Of a stretch of 64,000 nt of DNA, positions 42,869 through 51,076 are shown one piece after another. The notes beneath the pieces are model-generated. The model was not told where the DNA came from, did no database searches, and saw nothing but the letters and a program-made list of their open reading frames with translations. The DNA is from Cryobacterium sinapicolor. Its GTDB lineage: Bacteria > Actinomycetota > Actinomycetes > Actinomycetales > Microbacteriaceae. The number at the start of each line of letters is the position of its first letter. Position 1 is the stretch's first letter. A program made the translations under genes and the position numbers. The stretch is from positions 17,493 to 81,492 of the forward strand of contig NZ_SOGQ01000011.1 of NCBI RefSeq assembly GCF_004403465.1. Direction: 5' to 3'.

Positions 42869-44302
42869 ATGACCGCACCCACGGTGGCGCACCTCAGCGT
42901 GGAGGACCGCAAGGCGCGCGGCACGAGCGCGCGGGAGCGCACACCCCTCACCAGCCACCGCGGGTGGGCTCCCGCCGGCGGCCGCCCCGATCCGGTCGCC
43001 CTGCTCGAGGCGCAGAACGTCACCCGGGAGCGGGATCTGGTGCCGGTCCGGCACGGCCGGATGCTGGCGTCCCCGTTCACCTTCTACCGCGGCGCGGCCA
43101 AGATCATGGCCGAAGACCTGCGCCACACCCCACGGGCCGGTCTGGCCGTCCAGCTCTGCGGTGACGCCCACCTCTCCAATTTCGGCGTGTTCGCGTCGCC
43201 GGAGCGGCGTCTCCTGTTCGACCTGAACGACTTCGACGAGACGCTCCCCGGGCCGTTCGAGTACGACGTGCTGCGGATGTCCGCGAGCTTCACGATCGCG
43301 GCTCGGAACAACGGTTTCAGCGCGACCGACGTGCGTGATGCGACGCTCGCCGCGCTGCGCTCCTACCGCGAGGCCATGGGCAGGTTCGCCACCATGGGCA
43401 CCATGGACATCTGGTACGCCCGACTGTCAGAGGAGGAGTTGACCGCCGCCATCCAACTGGCGATCGGCGCCCAGAAGGGCAAGCAGCGGAAGGCGGCGGA
43501 GGCGATCGGGAAGAACGCGCAGCGGAACGTCGCGAAGGCCCGTGGCCGCGACAGCCTGCAGGCCCACTCCAAGCTCGCCGAGTACGTCGACGGGCAATAC
43601 CGGATCGTCAGCCAGCCGCCGATCGTCATCCCCGCCCGGGAGCTGCTGGACCATTTCGGCATGTCTCCCGACGAGACCCGGGCCGCATTGCACGCGCAGT
43701 TGCGGTCCTACCGGGCCACGCTGCAGGACGACCGCCGTCATCTGCTCGAGCAGTTCCAGCTTGTCGACGTGGCCCGCAAGGTCGTGGGCGTCGGCAGCGT
43801 CGGTACCCGGTCCTTCATCGCCCTGCTCCAGGGACGCGACGAGCAGGACCCCCTCTTCCTGCAGGTCAAGGAGGCCACGGCGTCCGTGCTGGAAGACCAC
43901 CTGCCGAAGAGCCGCTACCGGCAACCGGGTGAGCGCGTGGTGCAGGGGCAACGGATGATGCAGGCCGCCAGCGACATCTACCTGGGTTGGACCACGGGCG
44001 TGCAGGACGACCGCTACCTGTACTGGCGGCAGCTGCGGGACATGAAGGGGTCGGCCGTGATCGAGACCATGCAGCCACTCGCCATGTCGTTCTACGCCCG
44101 CGCGTGCGGCTGGACGCTCGCCCGGGCGCACGCCCGCTCGGGCGACCCGATCGCGATCGCGGCCTATCTCGGCACGAGTGACAAGTTCGACAAGGCGGTC
44201 ACCGATTTCTCCAAGCGCTACGCCGACCAGAACGACCGGGACTACGCCCGGTTCGCCGAGGCCGTGCGTTCCGGCCGGCTGCGGGCGATCGAGGGCGTCT
44301 GA
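42869..44302 (+). CDS. DUF2252 family protein
   Basis: 477 aa, full length for DUF2252. The kinase-like core residues are visible: FYRGAAKIMAEDL, GDAHLSNFGVFASPERRLLFDLNDFDE (a Brenner-like HGD and DFD pair in the aminoglycoside-phosphotransferase style), VGVGSVGTRSFIALLQGRD, and the C-terminal RACGWTLARAHARSGD. The fold suggests nucleotide binding, but no function is known. AAAGG precedes ATG 42869. It follows narI on the same strand; DUF2252 genes are widespread in actinobacteria and I see no reason to tie it to nitrate respiration. Confidence 0.85.
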   Translation: MTAPTVAHLSVEDRKARGTSARERTPLTSHRGWAPAGGRPDPVALLEAQNVTRERDLVPVRHGRMLASPFTFYRGAAKIMAEDLRHTPRAGLAVQLCGDAHLSNFGVFASPERRLLFDLNDFDETLPGPFEYDVLRMSASFTIAARNNGFSATDVRDATLAALRSYREAMGRFATMGTMDIWYARLSEEELTAAIQLAIGAQKGKQRKAAEAIGKNAQRNVAKARGRDSLQAHSKLAEYVDGQYRIVSQPPIVIPARELLDHFGMSPDETRAALHAQLRSYRATLQDDRRHLLEQFQLVDVARKVVGVGSVGTRSFIALLQGRDEQDPLFLQVKEATASVLEDHLPKSRYRQPGERVVQGQRMMQAASDIYLGWTTGVQDDRYLYWRQLRDMKGSAVIETMQPLAMSFYARACGWTLARAHARSGDPIAIAAYLGTSDKFDKAVTDFSKRYADQNDRDYARFAEAVRSGRLRAIEGV

Positions 44303-44410
44303 TCAGCGGGTGAGCGAAGCCTGCGCTTCGTGGCGGGGTGCCGCACCGGTGCCTAGCATTGCCTGTGCAGGCCCTTTTCGTGCTCGCCGCGACGCCCCAC
44401 GAGGAGAACC

Positions 44411-44670
44411 ACGTTCGAAGCGCTGCTCGACACCATCTTCGGTTTGCCGGTGCACCCCCTCGTGCTGCACGCGACCGAGGCCGTCGTCCCCACGGCCGCT
44501 CTCGTCCAGACCCACGTGGGACTGGCCGAAGGGCTGCTGCCCTGGGTTCTCGGACTGGTCGTGGTCGCCGCCGTCCTGCTCTGGTGGAACTACCGGGAGA
44601 TCTCCGACCGGACATCCGTCGCCCGCGCCCCGAAATGGGCGGCCATCGTGCTGGTCGTACTGCCCAAGCT
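44411..44670 (+). pseudogene. DUF2231 membrane protein remnant
   Basis: The frame reads FEALLDTIFGLPVHPLVLHATEAVVPTAALV, the N-terminal end of DUF2231 proteins, then jumps straight to QTHVGLAEGLLPWVLGLVVVAAVLLWW, the third helix region. About 50 residues in between are missing, joined at a repeated -AALV/TALV- sequence. The ribosome-binding site GAGGAG (44401-44406) is followed at the expected distance by ACG, not ATG, so the start codon appears lost. At the other end the frame runs into the stop of the convergent SRPBCC gene at 44669. Intact members have about 160 residues. This looks like a decayed gene. Confidence 0.7.
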
Positions 44671-45136
44671 AGTCCGCGGTGGAGGCCCGTTCTTCGGCGA
44701 GTTCGGCGAGCCGGGCGAGGGCGCGGGGCCAGTCCGCGGCGAACATGGCCGTGAATTCCTCGTCGGTGTCGACCTCCACCACCAGGGTGGTCACCCCGTC
44801 GGATTCGCTGAACGAGTAGTCCTCGTGCGCGCCCGCGAAGCGTCGTGCATGAGCGCTCGTGGTGTCGTCGATGCCCCGGGACACTTCACCGCGGATCTCC
44901 AGAGAGATGAACTCGTCCCGCCGGTTCTCGATGACCGTGGCCACCAACCCGCTGTGGGAACCGTTCTGGTCGGGGGCGAGGAAGCGGATCAGGCCTCCCT
45001 GGGCCCAGCTGCCGACGTAGTGGGACCCCTCGTGGAACGTCCGGGTCCAGTCCCGGTAGGTGGACTCGTCGAGCATCGTGGTCCAGACGGTGTGCACGGG
45101 TGCGTCGACCCGAATCGTGAAGTGCAGCTTGTCCAT
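44669..45136 (-). CDS. SRPBCC family protein
   Basis: 155 aa. START/Bet v1-like domain: LHFTIRVDAPVHTVWTTMLDESTYRDWTRTFHEGSHYVGSWAQGG at the N-terminus and the closing helix DWPRALARLAELAEE. Such proteins bind small hydrophobic ligands; the group near AHSA1/polyketide cyclase is large and functionally mixed. It follows narK on the same strand beyond a terminator, so it has its own promoter. The stop overlaps the end of the DUF2231 remnant. Confidence 0.82.
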   Translation of the reverse strand: MDKLHFTIRVDAPVHTVWTTMLDESTYRDWTRTFHEGSHYVGSWAQGGLIRFLAPDQNGSHSGLVATVIENRRDEFISLEIRGEVSRGIDDTTSAHARRFAGAHEDYSFSESDGVTTLVVEVDTDEEFTAMFAADWPRALARLAELAEERASTAD

Positions 45137-45166
45137 GCGAAGAGCTTAACGCCGCTTCGGCAAGAC

Positions 45167-45214
45167 GAAACCCCCCGCGTCCAGGGCGGTTTCAAGCAGG
45201 ACGCGGGGGGTTTC
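45167..45214 (-). terminator. Terminator after narK
   Basis: A 16-bp stem, GAAACCCCCCGCGTCC (45167-45182) with GGACGCGGGGGGTTTC (45199-45214), loop 16 nt, starting 28 bp after the narK stop in its transcription direction. Confidence 0.8.
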
Positions 45215-45241
45215 TCGGTGCGAAGAATTGCCGGAGTCGTT

Positions 45242-46567
45242 CTAGCTGGGGAAGGGGGCACCCTTGCGGGCGTAGTAGAACCAGGCCAGCCAGGTGCAGA
45301 ACACGCAGAACACGGCGCAGCCGATGAAGAACGCGGTCGGGCTGATGGCGGTGAGCGAGATTCCAACGATGAACGGTCCAAAGGCCGCGATGGCGGACGT
45401 CCAGGCGATGGCGCCGCCGGCCTGACGCTTCGGGAAGATCATCGGCATCTGCTTGAACGTGCCGGCGTTGGCCAGCCCGGCGAAGAAGAAGATGATGAGC
45501 ATGCCGGTGAGGAAGCCCCAGAACTCGTCCACGCTGGTCGGCGTGAGGAAGAAAGCGGTGACGGTCGTTCCCGCCACCATGCCGAGGCCGCCGATGAAGG
45601 TGAAGATCGCGCCGCCCCACTTGTCGCAGAACGGGCCGCTCGCAGCCCGCACCAGGGCGCCGAGGACGGGGCCGATGAAGGCGAAGGCCAGGGGGTTCGG
45701 GGCATCTGGGAAGTCGCCGTAGACGTTGAGGATGATCAGGCCCATCTGGGCGGCCAGACCGCTGTATGCGCCGAAGCTCATCAGGTAGATGGCCGTCATG
45801 ATCCAGGTGTGCTTGACCTCGAAGATGTCCATCTGCTGGCGGAAGTTAGCCGTGATCGGCACCCGCCGCAGGAACATTACCGCGAGGACGACGGCGAGCA
45901 GAGCCCAGGGGATGAGCACGAGTCCGCCGTTGTGCAGCCAGACGAGGTCACCGTCGGCGCTGCTCTGCGGGGTGAGGGCCGCGGTGCCGAGCAGGCCGAA
46001 GCCGACGACCCAGGGCAAAATCAACTGCATCAGGCCGATGCCGAAGTTACCGAGGCCGGCCTGCAGGCCCAGGGCCGTTCCGGCGAGGCGCTTGGGGAAG
46101 AAGTAGCTGGTCGACGCCATGAAGCCGGAGAAGGTTCCACCGCCGATACCGGCCGCGAAGGCCAAAGAAAGCAGAACCCAGTAGGGCGTGGACGTGTCCC
46201 GGGCGGCGAGGGTCCAGCCGAGCATCGGGATCACGAGCAGGGCCGACGACATGGCGACCAGGTTGCGGGTTCCCATCATCGGCGGCAGGAACATGAAGAC
46301 CAGGCGCAGCAGACCGCCGGCCAGCCCGGGGAGGGCGACGAGCCAGTACAGCTGGCTGGGCGCGAGGGAGTATCCGATGTCGTTCAGGCGCGGGGCGATC
46401 GCGCTGACGAGATACCAGGCCGCGAAGCTCAGGGTCAGGCTGAAAGTGGTGATCCACAGTGTGCGCCAGGCGAGCTTGGGATCCCAGGTCTCGTCATTCT
46501 CCGGATCCCAGTTGGAGAGATCCGGTTTGAGTTTCGAGGCGAACTGTGTGGACGTTTCGACTGACAT
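45242..46567 (-). CDS. narK: Nitrate/nitrite transporter NarK
   Basis: 441 aa, 12 TM helices, nitrate-nitrite porter (NNP) group of the MFS. The nitrate signature is in helix 5: GGGTFSGFMASTSYFFPKRLAGTALGLQAGLGNFG, and the second in helix 11: FAGLANAGTFKQMPMIFPKRQAGGAIAWTSA; substrate-binding arginines fall at helix 2 (GGLLRLVFMF) and helix 8 (LVRAASGPFCDKWGG). It probably exchanges nitrate for nitrite across the membrane, feeding NarGHI. It lies opposite to narGHJI, 2.5 kb away, but shares its upstream TCACGGTG element. Confidence 0.95.
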   Translation of the reverse strand: MSVETSTQFASKLKPDLSNWDPENDETWDPKLAWRTLWITTFSLTLSFAAWYLVSAIAPRLNDIGYSLAPSQLYWLVALPGLAGGLLRLVFMFLPPMMGTRNLVAMSSALLVIPMLGWTLAARDTSTPYWVLLSLAFAAGIGGGTFSGFMASTSYFFPKRLAGTALGLQAGLGNFGIGLMQLILPWVVGFGLLGTAALTPQSSADGDLVWLHNGGLVLIPWALLAVVLAVMFLRRVPITANFRQQMDIFEVKHTWIMTAIYLMSFGAYSGLAAQMGLIILNVYGDFPDAPNPLAFAFIGPVLGALVRAASGPFCDKWGGAIFTFIGGLGMVAGTTVTAFFLTPTSVDEFWGFLTGMLIIFFFAGLANAGTFKQMPMIFPKRQAGGAIAWTSAIAAFGPFIVGISLTAISPTAFFIGCAVFCVFCTWLAWFYYARKGAPFPS

Positions 46568-46655
46568 TGGCTTCCTCGGCTAGGTGCGCTGCCGGGCACA
46601 TAGCCCGCGTAGCTTCCACCCTCGCGGTGCGGCCGGAATGCGACAACGCGCGAAC

Positions 46656-46668
46656 ACCGTGAAAAATG
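46656..46668 (-). promoter_or_regulatory. CATTTTTCACGGT element before narK
   Basis: On the minus strand the sequence AATCATTTTTCACGGTGTT matches the element before narG in 18 of 19 positions. It lies about 95 nt before the narK ATG. In both promoters 11 nt separate TCACGGTG from a TMGC box that could be part of the -10. Confidence 0.6.
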
Positions 46669-46728
46669 ATTCGGTCGAACAGAACCGGGGGTGAGGGGCG
46701 TCAGCCGCCGTTCGTCATCCTCCGGTCG

Positions 46729-46968
46729 TCAGCCTCCGGCGAAGGGCGGCAGCACATCGACGGTGTCGCTGTCGGAGAGCGGCACCGCGTCATCCGTCGC
46801 CCGCGTGCCGTTCACGAGCAGGGAGCACCGGCCGAGGACCCGCTCGAACTCGGCGCCGTACCGGACGGTGAGCCGGGTGCGCAGGTCGCCGATGGTGGCG
46901 ATGTCGAGGGTGGCCGCGTCGACGGCGGCCGCCTCGGCTGCCGCGGCGAAGAAACGGATGGTCGCCAT
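46729..46968 (-). CDS. moaD: Molybdopterin synthase sulfur carrier subunit MoaD
   Basis: 79 aa, ubiquitin-like. IRFFAAAAEAAAVDAATLDIATIGDLRTRL, CSLLVNGTRATDDAVPLSDSDTVDVLPPFAGG; the C-terminal Gly-Gly is the site of adenylation and thiocarboxylation. The ATG 46968 shares a base with the stop of the DUF6457 gene. It is the last gene of the minus-strand moco operon. Its partner MoaE is encoded far away at 20710. Confidence 0.94.
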   Translation of the reverse strand: MATIRFFAAAAEAAAVDAATLDIATIGDLRTRLTVRYGAEFERVLGRCSLLVNGTRATDDAVPLSDSDTVDVLPPFAGG

Positions 46969-47279
46969 CAGCGGGCATCTCCGGGCTGGCGTCCCGGCTG
47001 ATTCGCCGGTTCGTCCGGCGGCCAGTTGAGGGCGAGTTCGGTCGCCCGTGCGCTGGCGGCCTCGATGTCGGCGACCGTGCCGCCGTTCCGGGCGGCGGCC
47101 AGCCCGACCAGAAAGGTGCTCAGCGGCGCGGCGGGCCGGGCCACGTTGTGCGCCACGTCGCGAGCCACGTCGAGCAGCGTGCCCACGGGGATGTCGGCCG
47201 GATCGAGTTCGAGGGCGGCGGCGAGGGCCACCAGCCAGTCGTCGAGAGCCTCGGGGGGAAGCGGGGTCGAGGTGCTCAT
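46968..47279 (-). CDS. DUF6457 protein in the moco operon
   Basis: 103 aa, helical and soluble. The pattern LDDWLVALAAALELDPADIPVGTLLDVARDVAHNVARPAAPLSTFLVGLAAARNGG is that of the small actinobacterial DUF6457 family, regularly found between mobA and moaD-type genes. No catalytic residues stand out. It overlaps mobA by 4 bp (ATGA) and moaD by one base, so it is translated as part of the moco unit and presumably assists cofactor synthesis. Function unknown. Confidence 0.8.
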   Translation of the reverse strand: MSTSTPLPPEALDDWLVALAAALELDPADIPVGTLLDVARDVAHNVARPAAPLSTFLVGLAAARNGGTVADIEAASARATELALNWPPDEPANQPGRQPGDAR

Positions 47280-48013
47280 TCGGTATCACTCCTCATCGGA
47301 TTGCTCCGCGGTCGGATTGCTCCGCGGTCGGATTGCTCCGCGGTCGGATCGTCCCGCTGTGGGGTGCTGGTCAGCAGTGCGGAACTCCTTTCAACATCCT
47401 GCCATGTGTCCACGTCGCTCCCGGCGCCGGCCAGGTCGCGCACGCCCCGCAGCGTGAGCGTGGCCAACAGCCCGTGCATGCTGGCGCCGTGGGCGTCGGC
47501 CCCGAGCCGGTGCGCGGCCGCCCGCAGGGGCGCCAGACGGTAGATCCCGGCGAGCCACTGCGCGCTGCCGCCCGGATCGACCAGGTGCAGGCCGTGAACG
47601 GATGCGGGCAGCCCCGGGTCGGTCGCCGCCGGAACCAGCAGGCGGGCGGCATCCGCTGCCCACGGTAGGTCGCAGGCCAGCAGCAACACCCAGCCGGGCG
47701 GTGCGGAGGCCTCCCGGGCGGCGGTCACGCGCTCGAGCGCGCCGAGTCCCGCCACGATCCCGGCGACCGGGCCGCCGAACGGTGGGTCCTCGAGCGTCCA
47801 GGTCAGGTCGGCCGTGGCGTCGGCCGGGACGGCCGCACGGGCTTCCACCGGCCCGACCACGACGACGTGCCGGGCGAGACCCCGGGCGTCCAGCACCCGG
47901 GAGAGCAGCGTGCGGCCGGCCACCTCGATTGCGGGCTTGACCGCGCCGTCGAGGCGCCGGGCCCGGCCGCCCGCCAGCACGATCAGGTCGACGCGCGCCG
48001 ATTCCGTGGTCAC
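47276..48013 (-). CDS. mobA: Molybdenum cofactor guanylyltransferase (MobA-like NTP transferase)
   Basis: 245 aa from GTG 48013. N-terminal nucleotide-binding motif LIVLAGGRARRLDGAVKPAIEVAGRTLL (GG-x-x-R-x-G-x-x-K pattern) and the metal site LLLACDLPWA. It would attach GMP to Mo-molybdopterin to give MGD, needed by NarG and the FdhF-like enzyme. The C-terminal ~25 residues (QRDDPTAEQSDRGAIRPRSN) are produced by a 16-bp tandem repeat read in shifting frames and are unlike a normal MobA end. It starts 2 bp after the moaC stop. Confidence 0.85.
   Translation of the reverse strand: MTTESARVDLIVLAGGRARRLDGAVKPAIEVAGRTLLSRVLDARGLARHVVVVGPVEARAAVPADATADLTWTLEDPPFGGPVAGIVAGLGALERVTAAREASAPPGWVLLLACDLPWAADAARLLVPAATDPGLPASVHGLHLVDPGGSAQWLAGIYRLAPLRAAAHRLGADAHGASMHGLLATLTLRGVRDLAGAGSDVDTWQDVERSSALLTSTPQRDDPTAEQSDRGAIRPRSNPMRSDTE
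47296..47343. repeat. 16-bp tandem repeat, three units, in the 3' end of mobA
   Basis: TCGGATTGCTCCGCGG repeated at 47296-47311, 47312-47327 and 47328-47343, then a partial TCGGAT. Because 16 is not a multiple of three, any change in copy number would alter the reading frame, the MobA C-terminus and the overlap with the DUF6457 start. Confidence 0.92.
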
Positions 48014-48015
48014 GG

Positions 48016-48513
48016 CTACTCGTTCGGGCGGTGCCAGTCGCCGGACTTGCCGCCGGTCTTGGTGAGCAGGCGCACGTTCTCGATCATCACGGACTTGTCG
48101 AGACCCTTGACCATGTCGACCACGGCGAGGGCTGCGACCGAGACGGCGGTCAGCGCCTCCATCTCGACGCCGGTGCGGTCGGCCGTGCGCACGGTGGCCG
48201 TGACGCGTACCCCGGCGTCTTCGATGACGAGGTCGACGGCGGCGCCGTGCACCCCGATCACATGGGCGAGGGGGAGCAGGTCGGCGCACTTCTTGGCACC
48301 CTGGATGCCGGCGATGCGGGCCACGGCGAGCACGTCGCCCTTGGGGGTGCTGCCGTCGCGGAGGGCCGCGATGACGGTCGGGCCGCAGGCCACGAATCCG
48401 GCGGCGGTGGCACTGCGCACGGTGGGCTGCTTCTCGGTGACGTCGACCATGCGGGCCTGGCCGGCGGAATCGAGATGGGTGAAGGGGTGTGCGCTCAGAT
48501 CGCGGATGCTCAT
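48016..48513 (-). CDS. moaC: Cyclic pyranopterin monophosphate synthase MoaC
   Basis: 165 aa, usual length. MVDVTEKQPTVRSATAAG at the start, GAKKCADLLPLAHVIGVHGAAVDLVIED in the middle (the KxTxxLIPLCH-type region, here CADLLPLAH) and GVEMEALTAVSVAALAVVDMVKGLDKSVMIENVRLLTKTGGKSG, with the catalytic lysines, at the end. It converts the MoaA product to cPMP. The stop is followed by mobA; its ATG overlaps the moeA stop by 4 bp. Confidence 0.95.
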   Translation of the reverse strand: MSIRDLSAHPFTHLDSAGQARMVDVTEKQPTVRSATAAGFVACGPTVIAALRDGSTPKGDVLAVARIAGIQGAKKCADLLPLAHVIGVHGAAVDLVIEDAGVRVTATVRTADRTGVEMEALTAVSVAALAVVDMVKGLDKSVMIENVRLLTKTGGKSGDWHRPNE

Positions 48514-49820
48514 GTCACCAGCATGACAGTGACGCGGTCGCCCTCGGCAATCCGAGTCACGTTCTCCGGCACCAGGGCGAGCCCGACGGCCTGGGCGAGC
48601 CCGGCGACGAGGTGGGATCCCGACCCGCCCGCGGCGGACCGGCGCACCACTCTGCGGGCGCCCTCACCCGCGACGGTCACCGGCATGTACTGGGCACGTC
48701 CGGGCGGGGAGTTCCAGCTCTCCCCGGCGGTCGCCGAGATCGTGGTGCGGAAAAGGTCGGTATGCCCGCCGAGGCGGCGCAGGGCCGGGCGCACGAACAC
48801 CTCGAACGACACGAAGGCGCTGACCGGGTTGCCGGGCAGGGCGAAGATGAGCGGTCCCTCCACGGCGTCGGCGTCGGCCGGCCAACGGCCGAAGCCCTGG
48901 GGTTTGCCGGGCTGCATCTTGACCGGTCCGAACCATACGGTGCCGAGCGGGGCGAGCACGGCCTTGACGACGTCATAGGCGCCGACGCTCACCCCGCCGG
49001 AAAGCACGATGGCGTCCACCGTGCCGGCCAAGCCGGCCAGCAGGCTGCGGAGCGTGATCTCGTCGTCGGGAACCGCGCCGAGCCGGATCGGCACCCCGCC
49101 GGCCGCGGTGACGGCCGCGGCGAGCAGGTAGGAGTTGGAGTCGGGGATCTGACCGCGCCGGGTGGGTTCGCCGGGGGTGACGAGTTCGCTCCCGGTGGAG
49201 ATCACGGCCACGCGCGGGGCCGGGTGCGCCCGCAGCGACGAGGTGCCGGCGCTGGCGGCCGCGGCCACTCGGGTCGGCCAGAGCACCGAGCCGCGGGTGA
49301 GCACGGTGTCGCCGGCGCGGGCGTCTTCGCCGGCGCGACGGATGTGCGCGGCCGGCTGCGGTGCCCGCACGATGGTGACCGTGTCGGTGCCCTGATCGGT
49401 GTCCTCGATCGGCACGACGGCATCCGCCCCGTCGGGGATCGGCGCCCCGGTCATGATCCGGGCCACCTGGCCGGCTTCCAGCTGCGGGTTGTGGCTGGTT
49501 CCGGCCGGAAGGTCGGCGACCACCGGCAGCGTCACCGGGTGCTCACTCGAGGCCCGCACCAGGTCGGCGTGCTGCACGGCGTAGCCGTCCATGGCCGAGT
49601 TGTCGAAGGGGGGTGTGTCCGTCCTGCTCCGAACATCCTCGGCCAGAACGAGACCCAGCGCCTCGTCGAGCGACACGAGCACGGGCGGCAGAGCTGCGAC
49701 CCGTGCGAGCACGAAGGAGAGCTGGTCGGCGACACTGCGGGCCGAGACCGGCACGGTGCACCCGTCCGCGTCGTGCTGGTGCTGGTGCTCGTGCTGGGGC
49801 CTGTGCCCGGTCCCCGTCAT
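48510..49820 (-). CDS. moeA: Molybdopterin molybdotransferase MoeA
   Basis: 436 aa from ATG 49820, which overlaps the moeB TGA (ATGA). Signatures: DTPPFDNSAMDGYAV, ARIMTGAPIPDGADAVVPIEDT, RVAVISTGSELVTPG, the MPT-binding DSNSYLLAA and LSGGVSVGAYD, and FALPGNPVSAFVSFEVFV. It inserts molybdate into adenylated molybdopterin. The first ~20 residues are unusual: HRPQHEHQHQHDADGC is rich in His and could bind metal. A longer open frame upstream is antisense-free but belongs to the moeB region. Confidence 0.95.
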   Translation of the reverse strand: MTGTGHRPQHEHQHQHDADGCTVPVSARSVADQLSFVLARVAALPPVLVSLDEALGLVLAEDVRSRTDTPPFDNSAMDGYAVQHADLVRASSEHPVTLPVVADLPAGTSHNPQLEAGQVARIMTGAPIPDGADAVVPIEDTDQGTDTVTIVRAPQPAAHIRRAGEDARAGDTVLTRGSVLWPTRVAAAASAGTSSLRAHPAPRVAVISTGSELVTPGEPTRRGQIPDSNSYLLAAAVTAAGGVPIRLGAVPDDEITLRSLLAGLAGTVDAIVLSGGVSVGAYDVVKAVLAPLGTVWFGPVKMQPGKPQGFGRWPADADAVEGPLIFALPGNPVSAFVSFEVFVRPALRRLGGHTDLFRTTISATAGESWNSPPGRAQYMPVTVAGEGARRVVRRSAAGGSGSHLVAGLAQAVGLALVPENVTRIAEGDRVTVMLVT

Positions 49821-51076
49821 GGTCGGTTCCCCGCTGTGGTCGTCGAGTCGCCGGACACGGTGTCGCCGCCCCACTTGCTGCCGACGCCGGGAGCGGTGCG
49901 GGCGTCGACGGCCGCGTCCCAGGCGACGATCCCGCCGGCGAGCAGGGTCAGGCCCGTGAAACCGGCCGCGTCCAGGGCCGTTGCGGCGCGTTCGGCCCGC
50001 GGCCCCAGGTGGCAGTGCAGTACCAGCGGCACGTCCCGCGGCAGGGTGGCCATGCCTGACACGGTGAGTAGTTCTCCGAGCGGGAGCAGAACGGCATCCG
50101 GGATGGAGCTCTCGGCATGCTCGTCGGCCTCGCGCACATCCACGAGCACGAACGAGTCGGTCCCGTCGGCGCGGGCGGTGAGCCGGGCCACGAGTTCCAC
50201 CGGGGTGAGAGTCGGCCAGACCGGAGTGGCGGCCGCGGCCTGAGCTGAGGCGCGGGTGGCGGTGAGGTTCTCGGCCGGGTTCGGGTCGGCGGCGGCGATG
50301 CCGGTGCCGATCAGGGGTACCTCGGTGAAGCGGCCCGAGAGCGCGTCGATCACGAGCACGCGCCCGATCAACGGGGTCCCGATGCCGGCGATCAGCTTGA
50401 TCGCCTCGGTGGCCATCAGCGAGCCCACCTGGCCGCAGAGCGCGCCGAGCACGCCGGCCTCGGCGCAGTTGGGCACCTCGCCCTCCTTCGGCGGTGTCGG
50501 GAACAGGTCGCGCAAGTGCACCCCGGTGAGGCCGCTCTCGGGCGGCGGGGTGGCCCAGAACACCGACAGCTGCGCGTCGAACCGGAGCACGGATGCCCAC
50601 ACCAGTGGCAGGCCCAGGGCCGCGCAGGTGTCGTTGACCAGGAACCGGGTGGGGAAGTTGTCGGTGCCGTCGATGACCACGTCGTAGCCGCCGATGATCG
50701 CGGCCGCGTTGCCCGTGTCGAGCCGTTCCGCATGCTGCACGACCACTGCCTCCGGCGCGATCCGAACGATCGACTCGGCGGCGCTGACCACCTTGGGGCG
50801 TCCGATGTCCGCCTGGCCGTGCACGATCTGGCGCTGCAGATTGCTGGGTTCGACGTCGTCGCCGTCGACGATGCCGATCGTTCCCACGCCGGCGGCGGCC
50901 AGGTAGACCAGCGCGGGGGAGCCCAGCCCGCCAGCGCCGAGCACGAGCACCCGGGCGTTGGCGAGGCGGCGCTGGCCGAGCTCGTTGAGCTGGGGCAGGC
51001 GGCGTTGGCGGGCGGTGCGAACGGCTTCGGCGCCGCTGAGGCGGGCGATCGGTTCGACGAGAGGGGGAATGGCCAT
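49817..51076 (-). CDS. moeB: MoeB-type adenylyltransferase with rhodanese domain
   Basis: 419 aa: an E1-like ThiF/MoeB domain (1-~270) plus a C-terminal rhodanese (~300-395). ATP loop VLVLGAGGLGSPALVYLAAAGVGTIGIVD, then DVVIDGTDNFPTRFLVND and the catalytic-cysteine block VPNCAEAGVLG. The zinc-binding CxxC pairs of E. coli MoeB are missing (HLRDLFPTPP instead of a CYRCLFP-like sequence). The rhodanese has C in VLHCHLGPRAERA, so it can supply sulfur. The protein would adenylate MoaD and help sulfurate it. It is first in the operon and is read from a promoter in the 207-bp gap before the fdhA-like gene. Confidence 0.9.
   Translation of the reverse strand: MAIPPLVEPIARLSGAEAVRTARQRRLPQLNELGQRRLANARVLVLGAGGLGSPALVYLAAAGVGTIGIVDGDDVEPSNLQRQIVHGQADIGRPKVVSAAESIVRIAPEAVVVQHAERLDTGNAAAIIGGYDVVIDGTDNFPTRFLVNDTCAALGLPLVWASVLRFDAQLSVFWATPPPESGLTGVHLRDLFPTPPKEGEVPNCAEAGVLGALCGQVGSLMATEAIKLIAGIGTPLIGRVLVIDALSGRFTEVPLIGTGIAAADPNPAENLTATRASAQAAAATPVWPTLTPVELVARLTARADGTDSFVLVDVREADEHAESSIPDAVLLPLGELLTVSGMATLPRDVPLVLHCHLGPRAERAATALDAAGFTGLTLLAGGIVAWDAAVDARTAPGVGSKWGGDTVSGDSTTTAGNRP

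Noticed and set aside
49821..50600. Extension of moeA upstream to 50600
   Set aside because: This stretch is the moeB gene in another frame; the ATG at 49820 gives the standard MoeA N-terminus and an ATGA overlap.
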